Shown: positions 5,739-12,865, numbered from the stretch's first letter. The stretch: DNA of 13,028 nucleotides from Kiritimatiellia bacterium (GCA_028701555.1 JAQVQN010000023.1:1-13028), one strand, 5' to 3'. The notes: a model not told the origin generated them from the letters alone. Made by a program: numbers and translations.

Positions 5739-6974
5739 ATGAGCGGAAAAGTCAAGAAGGTCGGTATTTTGACGGCGGGCGGGCTCGCGCCTTGTTTGAG
5801 TTCGGCGATCGGTTATCTGATTGATGAGTATTCGCGCGTGGCTCCGGATGTCGAGATGATCGGCTACGTCAATGGTTACATGGGACTACTGAAGGGGCAG
5901 AGCATCAAGGTCACGCCGGAAGTGCGCAAGCACGCGCTCTACCTTACGGAGCACGGCGGTAGCCCGCTTGGCAACAGCCGCGTCAAGCTTACCAATGTCA
6001 AAGATTGTGTAAAGCGCGGACTGGTCAAAGAAGGCGATGATCCGCAGAAGGTGGCGGCAGACCAGCTCGTCAAGGACGGCGTGGACGTGCTGCACACCAT
6101 CGGCGGGGACGATACCAATACAGCCGCAGCCGACCTAGCCGCCTATTTGGCCCGGCACAATTACGGACTCACAGTGGTGGGGATGCCCAAGACCATCGAC
6201 AATGACGTGTTCCCGATTCGCCAGAGTCTGGGCGCCTGGACTGCGGCTGAAGAGGGTGCGAGCTATTTCTCAAATGTGGTCAAAGAGAACAGCGCCAATC
6301 CGCGTATGCTGATCGTGCATGAGGTGATGGGGCGCAACTGCGGCTGGCTGACCGCCGCCACCGCTGCAGCCTACCGCCGGCAGATGGACCAGCGGAATTA
6401 CCTGCCGGAGTTCGGCCTGACTCGCGGTCGCGAGGAAGTGCACGCCGTTTACGTTCCCGAAATGGCTTTTGACGTCAAGGCTGAAGCGGCGCGTCTACAC
6501 GCGGTCATGGATGCGCACGACTGCGTGAATGTTTTTGTGTCAGAGGGCGCTTGCGTGGCGGAGATTATAGCGGAACTCGAGTCCAAGGGTGAGCAGGTGC
6601 CGCGTGACGCCTTCGGTCATCCGCGGCTTGACAAGGTCAATGTCGGCGGCTGGTTCGCCAAGCAGTTCGGCGCGATGCTGGGTGCGGAGAAGACAATGGT
6701 GCAGAAGAGCGGCTATTACAGCCGGGCCGCCGCGCCCAACAGCGCGGACAAGGATCTGATCCGCGCCTGCGCCCGCAAGGCGGTCGAGTGCGCCCTGGCT
6801 GGCACGGGCGGCGTGGTGGGCGAGGACGAGGACCGAGGCGGCGAGCTGCGCGCCTGCGAGTTCAGTCGCATCAAGGGCGGCAAGCCTTTCGACATCGGCG
6901 CGGACTGGTTCACGGAGTTGCTGCAAGCGATCGGCCAGCCCAAGGGCACAAAGGTCGCGGTGTCGCACGCCTGA
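5739..6974 (+). CDS. pfp: Pyrophosphate-dependent 6-phosphofructokinase (diphosphate-fructose-6-phosphate 1-phosphotransferase)
   Basis: The enzyme reversibly phosphorylates fructose 6-phosphate with PPi in the cytoplasm. The 411-residue protein has the phosphofructokinase fold: KVGILTAGGLAPCLSSAIG (7-25), IGGDDTNTAA (121-130), PKTIDND (150-156, catalytic D153/D155), VMGRNCGW (196-203). The second Asp in GGDD and the Lys of PKTIDND, where ATP enzymes have Gly (GGDG, PGTIDND), are the established hallmarks of PPi use. The frame continues upstream to a TTG at 5721. Two adjacent ATGs (5736, 5739) follow GGGAG (5728-5732), and the second has the better six-base spacing, so it is used here. A good promoter precedes it. 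It is convergent with cardiolipin synthase and appears to be transcribed alone. Confidence 0.94.
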   Translation: MSGKVKKVGILTAGGLAPCLSSAIGYLIDEYSRVAPDVEMIGYVNGYMGLLKGQSIKVTPEVRKHALYLTEHGGSPLGNSRVKLTNVKDCVKRGLVKEGDDPQKVAADQLVKDGVDVLHTIGGDDTNTAAADLAAYLARHNYGLTVVGMPKTIDNDVFPIRQSLGAWTAAEEGASYFSNVVKENSANPRMLIVHEVMGRNCGWLTAATAAAYRRQMDQRNYLPEFGLTRGREEVHAVYVPEMAFDVKAEAARLHAVMDAHDCVNVFVSEGACVAEIIAELESKGEQVPRDAFGHPRLDKVNVGGWFAKQFGAMLGAEKTMVQKSGYYSRAAAPNSADKDLIRACARKAVECALAGTGGVVGEDEDRGGELRACEFSRIKGGKPFDIGADWFTELLQAIGQPKGTKVAVSHA

Positions 6975-7009
6975 CGCTTGTCGCGGGTGGTGCCTCGGTG
7001 ACGCTCCGC

Positions 7010-8521
7010 TCACGCGATCGGGTGGAACAGGTTGAAGAAGTTCTCGACCAACTGCCGGTGCAGGGGCCGACGGCGCCAGTTGGAATAGAGCACTTCGTCG
7101 GCCTGCGACAGATCTTCCAAAACGGCAGCTTTGAGGTTGGCCGCGAAACCGCTGTCGAAGACCGCCAGATTGGTTTCGTAGTTCAAGAACAGGCTGCGTG
7201 GATCTAGGTTCGCGCTGCCGATGATCGCAGAGCTGTCGTCTATGACTGCGGCTTTGGCGTGGATGAAGGGCGGGTGTCTTTCAAAGATGCGGATGCCTGA
7301 CATCAGCAGAGGCTTGTAAAGAGCCTGCGAGGCGAGTTTAAGCGTCGGATGGTTGTTGACGGACGGCACTAGTATCTTCACGTCAACGCCGCGGTAGGCG
7401 GCCTGTCGCAAGGCCAGAATCAAAGGCTCGGGCGGCACAAAGTAAGGCGTCACTATGAGGATCTGTCGGCGCGCCTGGTTGAACGCTGCGAAAAAAGTGT
7501 CGAGCGACGCTGCGGTCTCGTCGCGGGTGGGGCCGCTGTTCTGCAGCCGCGCGGCGGTATCCCCGGCCTTTTCCGGCGCGGGGAAGAGATCGCTGGAAAG
7601 CAGCTCGTCGACGGGTTCGTCGGTCATGTAGTACCAATCGCGCAGGAAGGTGTACTGCAGTTCCAGCACGATCGGGCCGCGCAGGCGGAAGTGGTAGTCT
7701 ATGGTGGCACACCTGCCGCGGCGCTTGAGATAGACGTTATGGAAATTCACACCGCCGGTGAAAGCCTCTTTGCCGTCGACCACTAGGATCTTGCGGTGGT
7801 TGCGCAGGTTGAGCTGGAACTTGCGTTTCAGCACATTGGCCTGCGAGAAGCCTACCAGTCGCAAGTTGGGCACGTTGCGGTGGTGCCAGAAGAAGAGTCG
7901 CAGGCTGGGTCCGGCTGAGCCGAAGGCGTCGTACAGAACCCGCACCTTGACGCCGGCGCGGGCGCGTTCCTCCAGCAGCGCCATGAGCTTGCGCCCGGTG
8001 CGGTCGTCGCTGAAGATGTAAGTCGAAAGGTTGATGCTGTGGCGCGCCCCGCCGATGGCTTTGAACATCGCTTCCAAGGCGTCGTTCGCCGGCTCCAGCA
8101 GGGTAATGGCGTTGCCGGCGAGCAGCGGGTGGCTGCGCGACATATGGTCCAGGATTCGGTTGAGCGGGACGTTATCGGGATCCGCCGGCTGGGTGCGGAA
8201 GGAGTTGCGCTGCGCGTGCATTTTGGCGAGCGGGTGGGTTGTGCGACTGTGCAGACGCTGGCGTTTTCTGAATGTGCTGTCCGAGTACTGCTTCTGCCAG
8301 CCTTTGTCGGGGATGGTGTTGATGCCGAAGAGCACATAGGCCGCGAAGCCGAAGAAGGGCACAGCGGTCGTGAAAAAGATCCAAAGCAGCGAAGTGCGCG
8401 CGTCGCTCGGCTTGCGCAGGACGTGCACGATCACCAGCAGGCAGAGCAGTATGTGGATCACGCTGCCATATCCGATGGACTCGGGCAGGCTCGGCGTCGT
8501 CATGGCGATCAGCTCTACCAT
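7010..8521 (-). CDS. cls: Cardiolipin synthase, phospholipase D type
   Basis: The enzyme joins two phosphatidylglycerol molecules to cardiolipin and glycerol at the cytoplasmic membrane. The 503 residues are laid out as in bacterial Cls: two N-terminal membrane helices (about 18-36 and 45-66, the PLDc_N segment with PFFGFAAYVLFG), then two phospholipase D domains. The first HKD motif is NHRKILVVDG (H242, K244, D249, followed by TGGVNF). The second is FIHAKAAVIDD (H421, K423, D428, followed by GSANLDPRS). Both catalytic motifs are intact. A GTG at 8530 in the same frame overlaps the AGGAG sequence. The ATG at 8519-8521 lies eight bases after AGGAG and is preferred. It starts 39 bases after the 135-aa gene and is probably co-transcribed with it. 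Confidence 0.94.
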   Translation of the reverse strand: MVELIAMTTPSLPESIGYGSVIHILLCLLVIVHVLRKPSDARTSLLWIFFTTAVPFFGFAAYVLFGINTIPDKGWQKQYSDSTFRKRQRLHSRTTHPLAKMHAQRNSFRTQPADPDNVPLNRILDHMSRSHPLLAGNAITLLEPANDALEAMFKAIGGARHSINLSTYIFSDDRTGRKLMALLEERARAGVKVRVLYDAFGSAGPSLRLFFWHHRNVPNLRLVGFSQANVLKRKFQLNLRNHRKILVVDGKEAFTGGVNFHNVYLKRRGRCATIDYHFRLRGPIVLELQYTFLRDWYYMTDEPVDELLSSDLFPAPEKAGDTAARLQNSGPTRDETAASLDTFFAAFNQARRQILIVTPYFVPPEPLILALRQAAYRGVDVKILVPSVNNHPTLKLASQALYKPLLMSGIRIFERHPPFIHAKAAVIDDSSAIIGSANLDPRSLFLNYETNLAVFDSGFAANLKAAVLEDLSQADEVLYSNWRRRPLHRQLVENFFNLFHPIA

Positions 8522-8560
8522 CTTCAGCACTCCTGTGTTCGGTTAACGTCCAACTCTTCC

Positions 8561-8968
8561 CTAATAACTCTTCTCTGCCGACAGAGAGAGGTCGCCGGTG
8601 ATTTTCCAAAGGTTGCCGTCGCGCCCGATCTTGAGTCCACGGCCTGGCAACGCCGCCTCGAGGCCCTCGCCGATCATGCGGATTGCTTCCTTCTCGATGA
8701 CATCGACCTTGTCTGCGGGAACCGTCTCCAGTGTCACCATTTCGATTTGCAGGACATATCCCCGGCCGAGGCGCGAGCCGAAGCCCGGGGTAAAGGCGGC
8801 GGTTACGCGGAAAAGTCCGTCGTGCTGCGGGTTGTCGGCGCTGCCGTGTGCGCCGCGCGCCGGGTGCAGGTCGTACTCCTTACCGAAACGCTCCTCCAGC
8901 GCACGGTCCACCTGCCGCAGCAGACCGTTGAGCCGCTCTTCCCAGTTTTCTAAATGCGGATTTCTCAT
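8561..8968 (-). CDS. Unknown 135-aa protein upstream of cardiolipin synthase
   Basis: No named family recognised. Residues 6-32 form an amphipathic helix (LENWEERLNGLLRQVDRALE). A Gly/His/Asp-rich loop follows (LHPARGAHGSADNPQHDGLF). The core (VTAAFTPGFGSRLGRGYVLQ, then IEMVTLETVPADKVDVIEKE) reads as alternating beta strands and helices. The C-terminus (LKIGRDGNLWKITGDLSL) would be a final hairpin. There is no signal peptide or membrane segment, so it is probably cytoplasmic. The frame has a TTG three codons earlier, but the ATG at 8966-8968 is preferred. There is no Shine-Dalgarno, and a -10-like TATATT ends seven bases before the ATG, so the mRNA may be leaderless. Its pairing with cls could mean an envelope-related role, which is only inference. 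Confidence 0.72.
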   Translation of the reverse strand: MRNPHLENWEERLNGLLRQVDRALEERFGKEYDLHPARGAHGSADNPQHDGLFRVTAAFTPGFGSRLGRGYVLQIEMVTLETVPADKVDVIEKEAIRMIGEGLEAALPGRGLKIGRDGNLWKITGDLSLSAEKSY

Positions 8969-8975
8969 GCGTGAC

Positions 8976-9004
8976 AATATAGCATACGCTTCATTTCATA
9001 TAAA
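8976..9004 (-). promoter_or_regulatory. Candidate promoter of the 135-aa gene and cls (leaderless start)
   Basis: On the minus strand TTTATA (8999-9004), a 17-base spacer and TATATT (8976-8981, preceded by TGC as an extended -10) lie just upstream of the ATG at 8968. The usual start distance from the -10 would place the first transcribed base at or within a base or two of the start codon. Confidence 0.45.
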
Positions 9005-9053
9005 GACGCGCCTGAAGAGTTGTTCCCACAGTTTCGGAGGCGGTAGGCGCGTC
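9005..9053 (-). terminator. Hairpin after the MpsC-like gene
   Basis: GACGCGCCT (9005-9013) and AGGCGCGTC (9045-9053) form a perfect 9-bp stem with a 31-base loop. On the minus strand the second arm is followed by TTTATAT. The 5' arm begins inside the stop codon (TGA at 9052-9054). The T tract is short, so this may be a weak or rho-assisted terminator. Confidence 0.5.
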
Positions 9054-9420
9054 AGGGGCGAAACGTAGCTAGGCCAGTCAGCGAGAAGACGATGATCCTC
9101 TCTCCGGTCAGGGTGCTGATGTCGGTATGGAGACTCTTGATCGTCTGTCCGGTTATTTCGCGGACGATGGTATCGAGCAGTGGCCGTGCTTTCTCCAGCA
9201 ACTCCATCCGGACCTGTTTGATTAGGGAGCGTCCCTGACCTTCCGCACCGTTGCAGGCCAGTTGTCGTTCGGCGGGGGTAAGAACACCGCGCAGGCAAAC
9301 TAGGATCTTGTCCTCCAGCAGATAGGAGCGGACCTCTTCAGGGCCGCGCCCCATGTACTCACGTTCGAACGTGACAATCGCCTCACTGATATCCGCTTCG
9401 ATTTGCCCTTTGGTTTTCAT
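9052..9420 (-). CDS. MpsC / DUF2294 family protein
   Basis: The 122-residue protein matches the DUF2294/MpsC family throughout: MKTKGQIEADISEAIVTFER, then EYMGRGPEEVRSYLLEDKIL, RGVLTPAERQLA, LIKQVRMELLEKARPLL, and the C-terminal SLHTDISTLTGERIIVFSL. In staphylococci MpsC is encoded with MpsA and MpsB, a sodium/inorganic-carbon (membrane-potential-generating) system. In many other bacteria the family occurs alone and its role is unknown. No mpsAB genes are visible here. In-frame starts lie at 9456 and 9435, but the ATG at 9418-9420 gives the family N-terminus and has AAAGAG seven bases upstream. It follows the OFA transporter by 93 bases, so co-transcription from the pck operon is possible but not certain. 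Confidence 0.82.
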   Translation of the reverse strand: MKTKGQIEADISEAIVTFEREYMGRGPEEVRSYLLEDKILVCLRGVLTPAERQLACNGAEGQGRSLIKQVRMELLEKARPLLDTIVREITGQTIKSLHTDISTLTGERIIVFSLTGLATFRP

Positions 9421-9501
9421 GATAGGCTCTTTCATCAATGGTGCATACGATAGCACCGATTCATGACAGAGGCCACGAAAAAGACGGGACAGGCGGCAGT
9501 G

Positions 9502-9515
9502 GACGCAAGAGCGTC
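9502..9515 (-). terminator. Small hairpin at the OFA transporter stop codon
   Basis: On the minus strand GACGC-TCTT-GCGTC forms a 5-bp stem with a tetraloop (9502-9515). It starts in the stop codon TGA (9514-9516), and no T run follows directly. It is too weak to be a full intrinsic terminator on its own. It may protect the 3' end or reduce read-through into the MpsC-like gene. Confidence 0.3.
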
Positions 9516-10716
9516 AGGAACAACGGGTTGGATCAGAGGTGTCGGCAAGCTTGGCGGCCGCCAACAGAAGCACCACTGCGATACCGATGGCAGGGCCATA
9601 GGTGCCGGACACGTCGTGCAGATATCCGCCCATTGACGGACCTGTTATGCCCGCGAAACCATAGGCTAGAAAGATTTGAGGATAGAGGATTGCGATGCCC
9701 CGTGCGCCGTGGCGTGTCGCCATCCGTGCCGCATAAAGCACAAAATTCGCGCCGAACCCGAATCCGGCTGCAATGGCTGCCGCCAAAAAAAAGCCGGCCT
9801 GGCTGCGTGCCATATAGAGAGAGACCAGCGCGACGGCTAGGAAGATCAGGGAAAACGGAATCGTTCGATATCCGAAGCGGTCAGCCAAACAGCCCCAAAC
9901 GACACGGCCTGCGGAGTTGCCAACGGCGAATCCGCCGATGGCCAGCGTTGCCATCCGGAGTGGCAATCCGCCGACCATTCCCAAAGATGCTAGATCGCCA
10001 ATCACCAGCAGGCCTGCAAAGCTTCCGCTGAACATTCCCGCGATGAGTGTGCAGCACTCGCGATCCAAGCGCGGGTTCGGGCCCTCGAGGCCTTCTGCGG
10101 TTGTCGCCGGCGCAGGGGCGGCGCTAAAGAGCAGCGTGGCCGCCAGCACAATTACCGCCGCGTAAGTCATGCCTACCGACCTGAAGACGTCCAGCACCGG
10201 CAGGCCTCCCTGCAGCAGGCGGGATACCACCGCGGAAAGAATCATCGCTCCGGCGCCGAAACCCGCGACCGCCACACCGATCACGAGGCCCCTGTTCCGG
10301 GGAAACCACTCTCCAACGGTTGTTAAAACCGCGGCGTATCCCAATCCCGCACCGATTCCCGCCAGCAATCCGGACCCCGTGAGAATCAGGGCAAAGTCCC
10401 CGCCGGAGCTGGCGGTAACCAGATGTCCGCTGCCGAACAAAACCCCAGCTAAGACTGTCAGCCGCCTAGCCCCGAAACTTGCGAGCCACCGTCCACCGAA
10501 GAACATGGCGATGGTCAAGGCGGCTATCGCCGTGCCGAAGATGAACTGTGTCTGAGCAGCCGTTAGTGAGAAATCCGAGCGCAACGGCACCGCGAACGCG
10601 CTCCAAGCATACACTCCGCCTAGACAGGTCTGGATGGCGACAGACGCAGGAAGAACAAGCAGACGCTTGCCCCCCTGCGTATGGTCATTTTGCGGGACCA
10701 TGCAGCCATACATCAT
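9514..10716 (-). CDS. MFS transporter, oxalate/formate antiporter (OFA) family
   Basis: The 400-residue protein has about 12 membrane helices in two halves joined by an Ala/Pro/acidic loop (near APATTAEGLEGPNPRLD). OFA signatures are clear: LGGVYAWSAFAVPL (32-45), FGARRLTVLAGVLFGSGHL, then the TTVGEWFPRNRGLVIGVAVA and GFGAGAMI segment. Characterised OFA members exchange oxalate for formate or move lactate-type monocarboxylates. The substrate here cannot be read from sequence. An upstream extension to 10824 lies wholly within the conserved end of pck and was rejected. Tandem ATGs (10716, 10713) overlap the pck stop as ATGA, indicating translational coupling with PEP carboxykinase. GGGG just before the ATG, within the pck coding sequence, may act as ribosome-binding site. 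Confidence 0.9.
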   Translation of the reverse strand: MMYGCMVPQNDHTQGGKRLLVLPASVAIQTCLGGVYAWSAFAVPLRSDFSLTAAQTQFIFGTAIAALTIAMFFGGRWLASFGARRLTVLAGVLFGSGHLVTASSGGDFALILTGSGLLAGIGAGLGYAAVLTTVGEWFPRNRGLVIGVAVAGFGAGAMILSAVVSRLLQGGLPVLDVFRSVGMTYAAVIVLAATLLFSAAPAPATTAEGLEGPNPRLDRECCTLIAGMFSGSFAGLLVIGDLASLGMVGGLPLRMATLAIGGFAVGNSAGRVVWGCLADRFGYRTIPFSLIFLAVALVSLYMARSQAGFFLAAAIAAGFGFGANFVLYAARMATRHGARGIAILYPQIFLAYGFAGITGPSMGGYLHDVSGTYGPAIGIAVVLLLAAAKLADTSDPTRCS

Positions 10717-12518
10717 ATCCCCAGACGGTTCTTGAGACCTTCGAGTTGCTGCACCATGCGGTCCGGCAACCTGTCGCCCGACGAGCGAAGGTAGGTTTCG
10801 ATCTCCGGCACTTCGCTCTTCCAACCTGCGGCATCAATGCGCAGCAGTTCTTCAATTTCGGAATCGCTGATATCCAAACCGTTGGTGTCCAGGTCGCTTG
10901 CCTTGGGCACGTATCCCACCGGTGTTTCAACGGCGTCCACCCTGCCTTCCACCCGTTCGCACATCCATTTCAGGACGCGCGCGTTCTCGCCGAATCCCGG
11001 CCACAGCCACTTCCCGTCCGGTGACTTGCGGAACCAGTTCGCGTAGAAAATCTTCGGTGCCTTGGTGCCCAGCTTGTCTCCCATGTTGAACCAGTGTTGC
11101 CAGTAGTCGCCGATATTATAGCCGCAGAACGGCAGCATTGCCATCGGATCGCGGCGGATCGAGCCCTTCACGTCCAAAGCGGCCGCTGTGGCCTCGGAGG
11201 CGGCTGTGGCTCCCATGTAGACCCCGTGATCCCAGTCGAACGCCTGGCTGACCAGCGGCACCAGCTTGGAGCGGCGTCCGCCGAACACAAAGATGTCGAT
11301 CGGCACGCCGTTGGGGTCTTCCCAGTCCGGACAGATTACCGGGCATTGGCGCGCAGGTGCGGTGAAGCGCGCGTTGGGATGGGCACCCTTGACCGGTTTG
11401 CCATCTGCGTCTTTCTTGTCAGGCGTCCATTCCTGGCCTTTCCAGTCGATGCCGTGGTCGCACGGGGCGTTCATGTCTTCCCACCAGATGTCTCCGTCGT
11501 CGGTCAGGACGCAGTTGGTGAAGATGGCGTTCTCCTTGATGCTTTCCATGGCCATCGGGTTGGAGTTGTAGCTGGTTCCCGGCGCGACTCCGAAGAAGCC
11601 GGATTCCGGATTGATCGCGTGCAGACGGCCGTCCGGTCGGATCTTCATCCAGGCGATGTCGTCACCGATGCATTCACACTTCCATCCTGGGATGGAAGGC
11701 TGGAGCATTGCGAGGTTCGTCTTACCGCAGGCGCTCGGGAAGGCGGCCGCTATGTGGAATCTCTTCCCTTGCGGATTGGTCAGTCGCAGGATCAGCATGT
11801 GTTCCGCCATCCAGCCTTCGCGGCGCGCCATGGTGGAGGCGATGCGCAGCGCGAGGCATTTTTTGCCCAGCAGGGCATTGCCGCCGTAACCGGAGCCGAA
11901 CGACCAGATCAGGTTCTCCTCGGGAAAATGGGCGATGTACTTCTTCTCGATCGGAGCGCATGGCCAGGCGACATCCTTGTCACCGGGCTGCAGCGGCGCA
12001 CCGACGGAGTGCAGGCACGGAATGAACTCACCGTCTTCCCCTAGGGTCTCGATCACCTTGTCGCCTACGCGCGTCATGATGTGCATGTTGACCACCACGT
12101 AAGGCGACTCGGTTATCTCCACACCGATCTTTGAGATCGGCGAGCCGATCGGCCCCATGCTGAAAGGAATCACATACATTGTGCGTCCCTTCATGCAGCC
12201 ATCGTATAGGTCACGCATGGTTTTCTTCAACGCTTCCGGATCGATCCAGTTGTTGGTCGGGCCGGCTTCGACCTGTTCCCGGGAGGCGATGTAGGTGCGG
12301 TCCTCTACCCTTGCGACATCGCTGGGATGGCTGCGGAACAGGTAGCTGTTGGGACGCTTCTCCAAGGGAGTCGCTGCGCCGGAGTCGACCATGAGCTTGA
12401 GCAAGGCGTCGTATTCGTCCTTGGTTCCATCACACCAGACTACCGTGTCGGGCTTGACCATAGCCTGTACCTCGGCTACCCAAGCGATGAGTTTATTGTT
12501 CTTGCATGTGATTGCCAT
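10713..12518 (-). CDS. pckG: Phosphoenolpyruvate carboxykinase (GTP)
   Basis: The enzyme interconverts oxaloacetate + GTP and PEP + CO2 + GDP in the cytoplasm. In anaerobes it often runs in the CO2-fixing direction. The 601-residue length is typical of the GTP class. Motifs seen: HSVGAPL (170-176), GSGYGGNALLGKKC (208-221), the kinase P loop FPSACGKTNLAM (260-271) with the reactive Cys264, GDDIAWM (285-291), NARF (382-385) and FGGRRSKLVPLV (412-423). The P loop with Cys and GG-rich segments separates it from ATP-type PckA. The frame is open to 12578, but the ATG at 12516-12518 has AAGGAG nine bases upstream and gives the normal N-terminus. A strong promoter followed by a terminator-like hairpin precedes it. 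Its stop overlaps the start of the OFA transporter. Confidence 0.96.
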   Translation of the reverse strand: MAITCKNNKLIAWVAEVQAMVKPDTVVWCDGTKDEYDALLKLMVDSGAATPLEKRPNSYLFRSHPSDVARVEDRTYIASREQVEAGPTNNWIDPEALKKTMRDLYDGCMKGRTMYVIPFSMGPIGSPISKIGVEITESPYVVVNMHIMTRVGDKVIETLGEDGEFIPCLHSVGAPLQPGDKDVAWPCAPIEKKYIAHFPEENLIWSFGSGYGGNALLGKKCLALRIASTMARREGWMAEHMLILRLTNPQGKRFHIAAAFPSACGKTNLAMLQPSIPGWKCECIGDDIAWMKIRPDGRLHAINPESGFFGVAPGTSYNSNPMAMESIKENAIFTNCVLTDDGDIWWEDMNAPCDHGIDWKGQEWTPDKKDADGKPVKGAHPNARFTAPARQCPVICPDWEDPNGVPIDIFVFGGRRSKLVPLVSQAFDWDHGVYMGATAASEATAAALDVKGSIRRDPMAMLPFCGYNIGDYWQHWFNMGDKLGTKAPKIFYANWFRKSPDGKWLWPGFGENARVLKWMCERVEGRVDAVETPVGYVPKASDLDTNGLDISDSEIEELLRIDAAGWKSEVPEIETYLRSSGDRLPDRMVQQLEGLKNRLGI

Positions 12519-12564
12519 ACTGCATGTCTCCTTATCGTTTCCTAACTGAACCATTGCTACCAGC

Positions 12565-12665
12565 ACAGGCAAAAACAAAAAGCCGGCACGTCATCCCTCT
12601 CGGGATTTCCGTACCGGCCTGTTCGCACCAAGCGGATTGTCTCCGCCCCTTGCTTTCCTGCCTGT
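12565..12665 (-). promoter_or_regulatory. Long-range complementary pair in the pck leader
   Basis: In the leader RNA, ACAGGCAGGAA (12665 to 12655) can pair with UUUUUGCCUGU (12575 to 12565): seven Watson-Crick pairs, two G-U, two A-U. This helix would enclose the whole terminator region and involve the end of the T tract. A small hairpin between them (GCGGA-GACAA-TCCGC, about 12634-12648) adds a third stem. A regulatory role is inferred. Confidence 0.35.
12571..12618 (-). terminator. Intrinsic-terminator hairpin in the pck 5' leader (probable attenuator)
   Basis: On the minus strand GCCGG (12614-12618), ACG-type pairs, then ATCCC-GAGA-GGGAT (12593-12606), ACGT-type pairs and CCGGC (12582-12586) make a long, GC-rich stem-loop. 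It is followed at once by TTTTTGTTTTT (12571-12581). This is a textbook intrinsic terminator by shape. It lies 3' of the pck promoter and 5' of the pck start, with no other minus-strand gene upstream for it to terminate. Confidence 0.75.
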
Positions 12666-12683
12666 CTTTCCTTTTGCGTATGC

Positions 12684-12712
12684 ATAGTAGCGATACTTGC
12701 CCAGGGCGTCAA
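12684..12712 (-). promoter_or_regulatory. Promoter of pck (and the OFA transporter)
   Basis: On the minus strand TTGACG (12707-12712) and TACTAT (12684-12689) are exactly 17 bases apart, five and four matches to consensus respectively. Transcription would start near 12677, giving a leader of about 160 bases. No comparably good promoter was found between the leader hairpin and the pck ribosome-binding site. Confidence 0.65.
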
Positions 12713-12720
12713 GTCCAAAC

Positions 12721-12865
12721 AAAGGGACAGGTACATAGAAGTAAATTGTTGTTGATGGGGCGGGCTGGTTTTGTTATGGTCGGCGGTGACATTGACTTCT
12801 GTTGTGCGGTTCATGTTTCCGCGCGCTCTGGTTATGGATCTGCGATATGAGGAGGGAGGCGGGTT
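12721..12865 (+). other. Non-coding 5' flank of the REP-associated transposase
   Basis: This stretch, together with the pck leader (12519-12720), makes a 347-base gap without a gene. It opens with AAAGGGACAGGTACA (12721-12735), which I recall as a sequence often found beside transposases of this type. It ends in GGAGGGAGG (12851-12859), the ribosome-binding site of the transposase. No clear promoter or hairpin was found inside it. Confidence 0.4.

Noticed and set aside
8039..8953. Plus-strand open frame (304 codons) opposite cls and the 135-aa gene
   Set aside because: It crosses two well-supported minus-strand genes and the gap between them, has no RBS and shows no recognisable motif.
11094..12044. 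Plus-strand open frame (316 codons) opposite pck
   Set aside because: It lies wholly inside the conserved PEPCK coding region on the other strand, and its composition is that of a complement frame.
12557..12685. 42-codon leader peptide (ATG at 12685, minus strand) running through the pck terminator
   Set aside because: The ATG overlaps the -10 box, so it would lie upstream of the expected transcript start. It has no Shine-Dalgarno, and there is no run of a regulatory amino acid.
12566..12712. Known riboswitch or T-box in the pck leader
   Set aside because: I saw none of the conserved core sequences of the classes I could recall, so the region is reported only as an unassigned attenuator-like leader.
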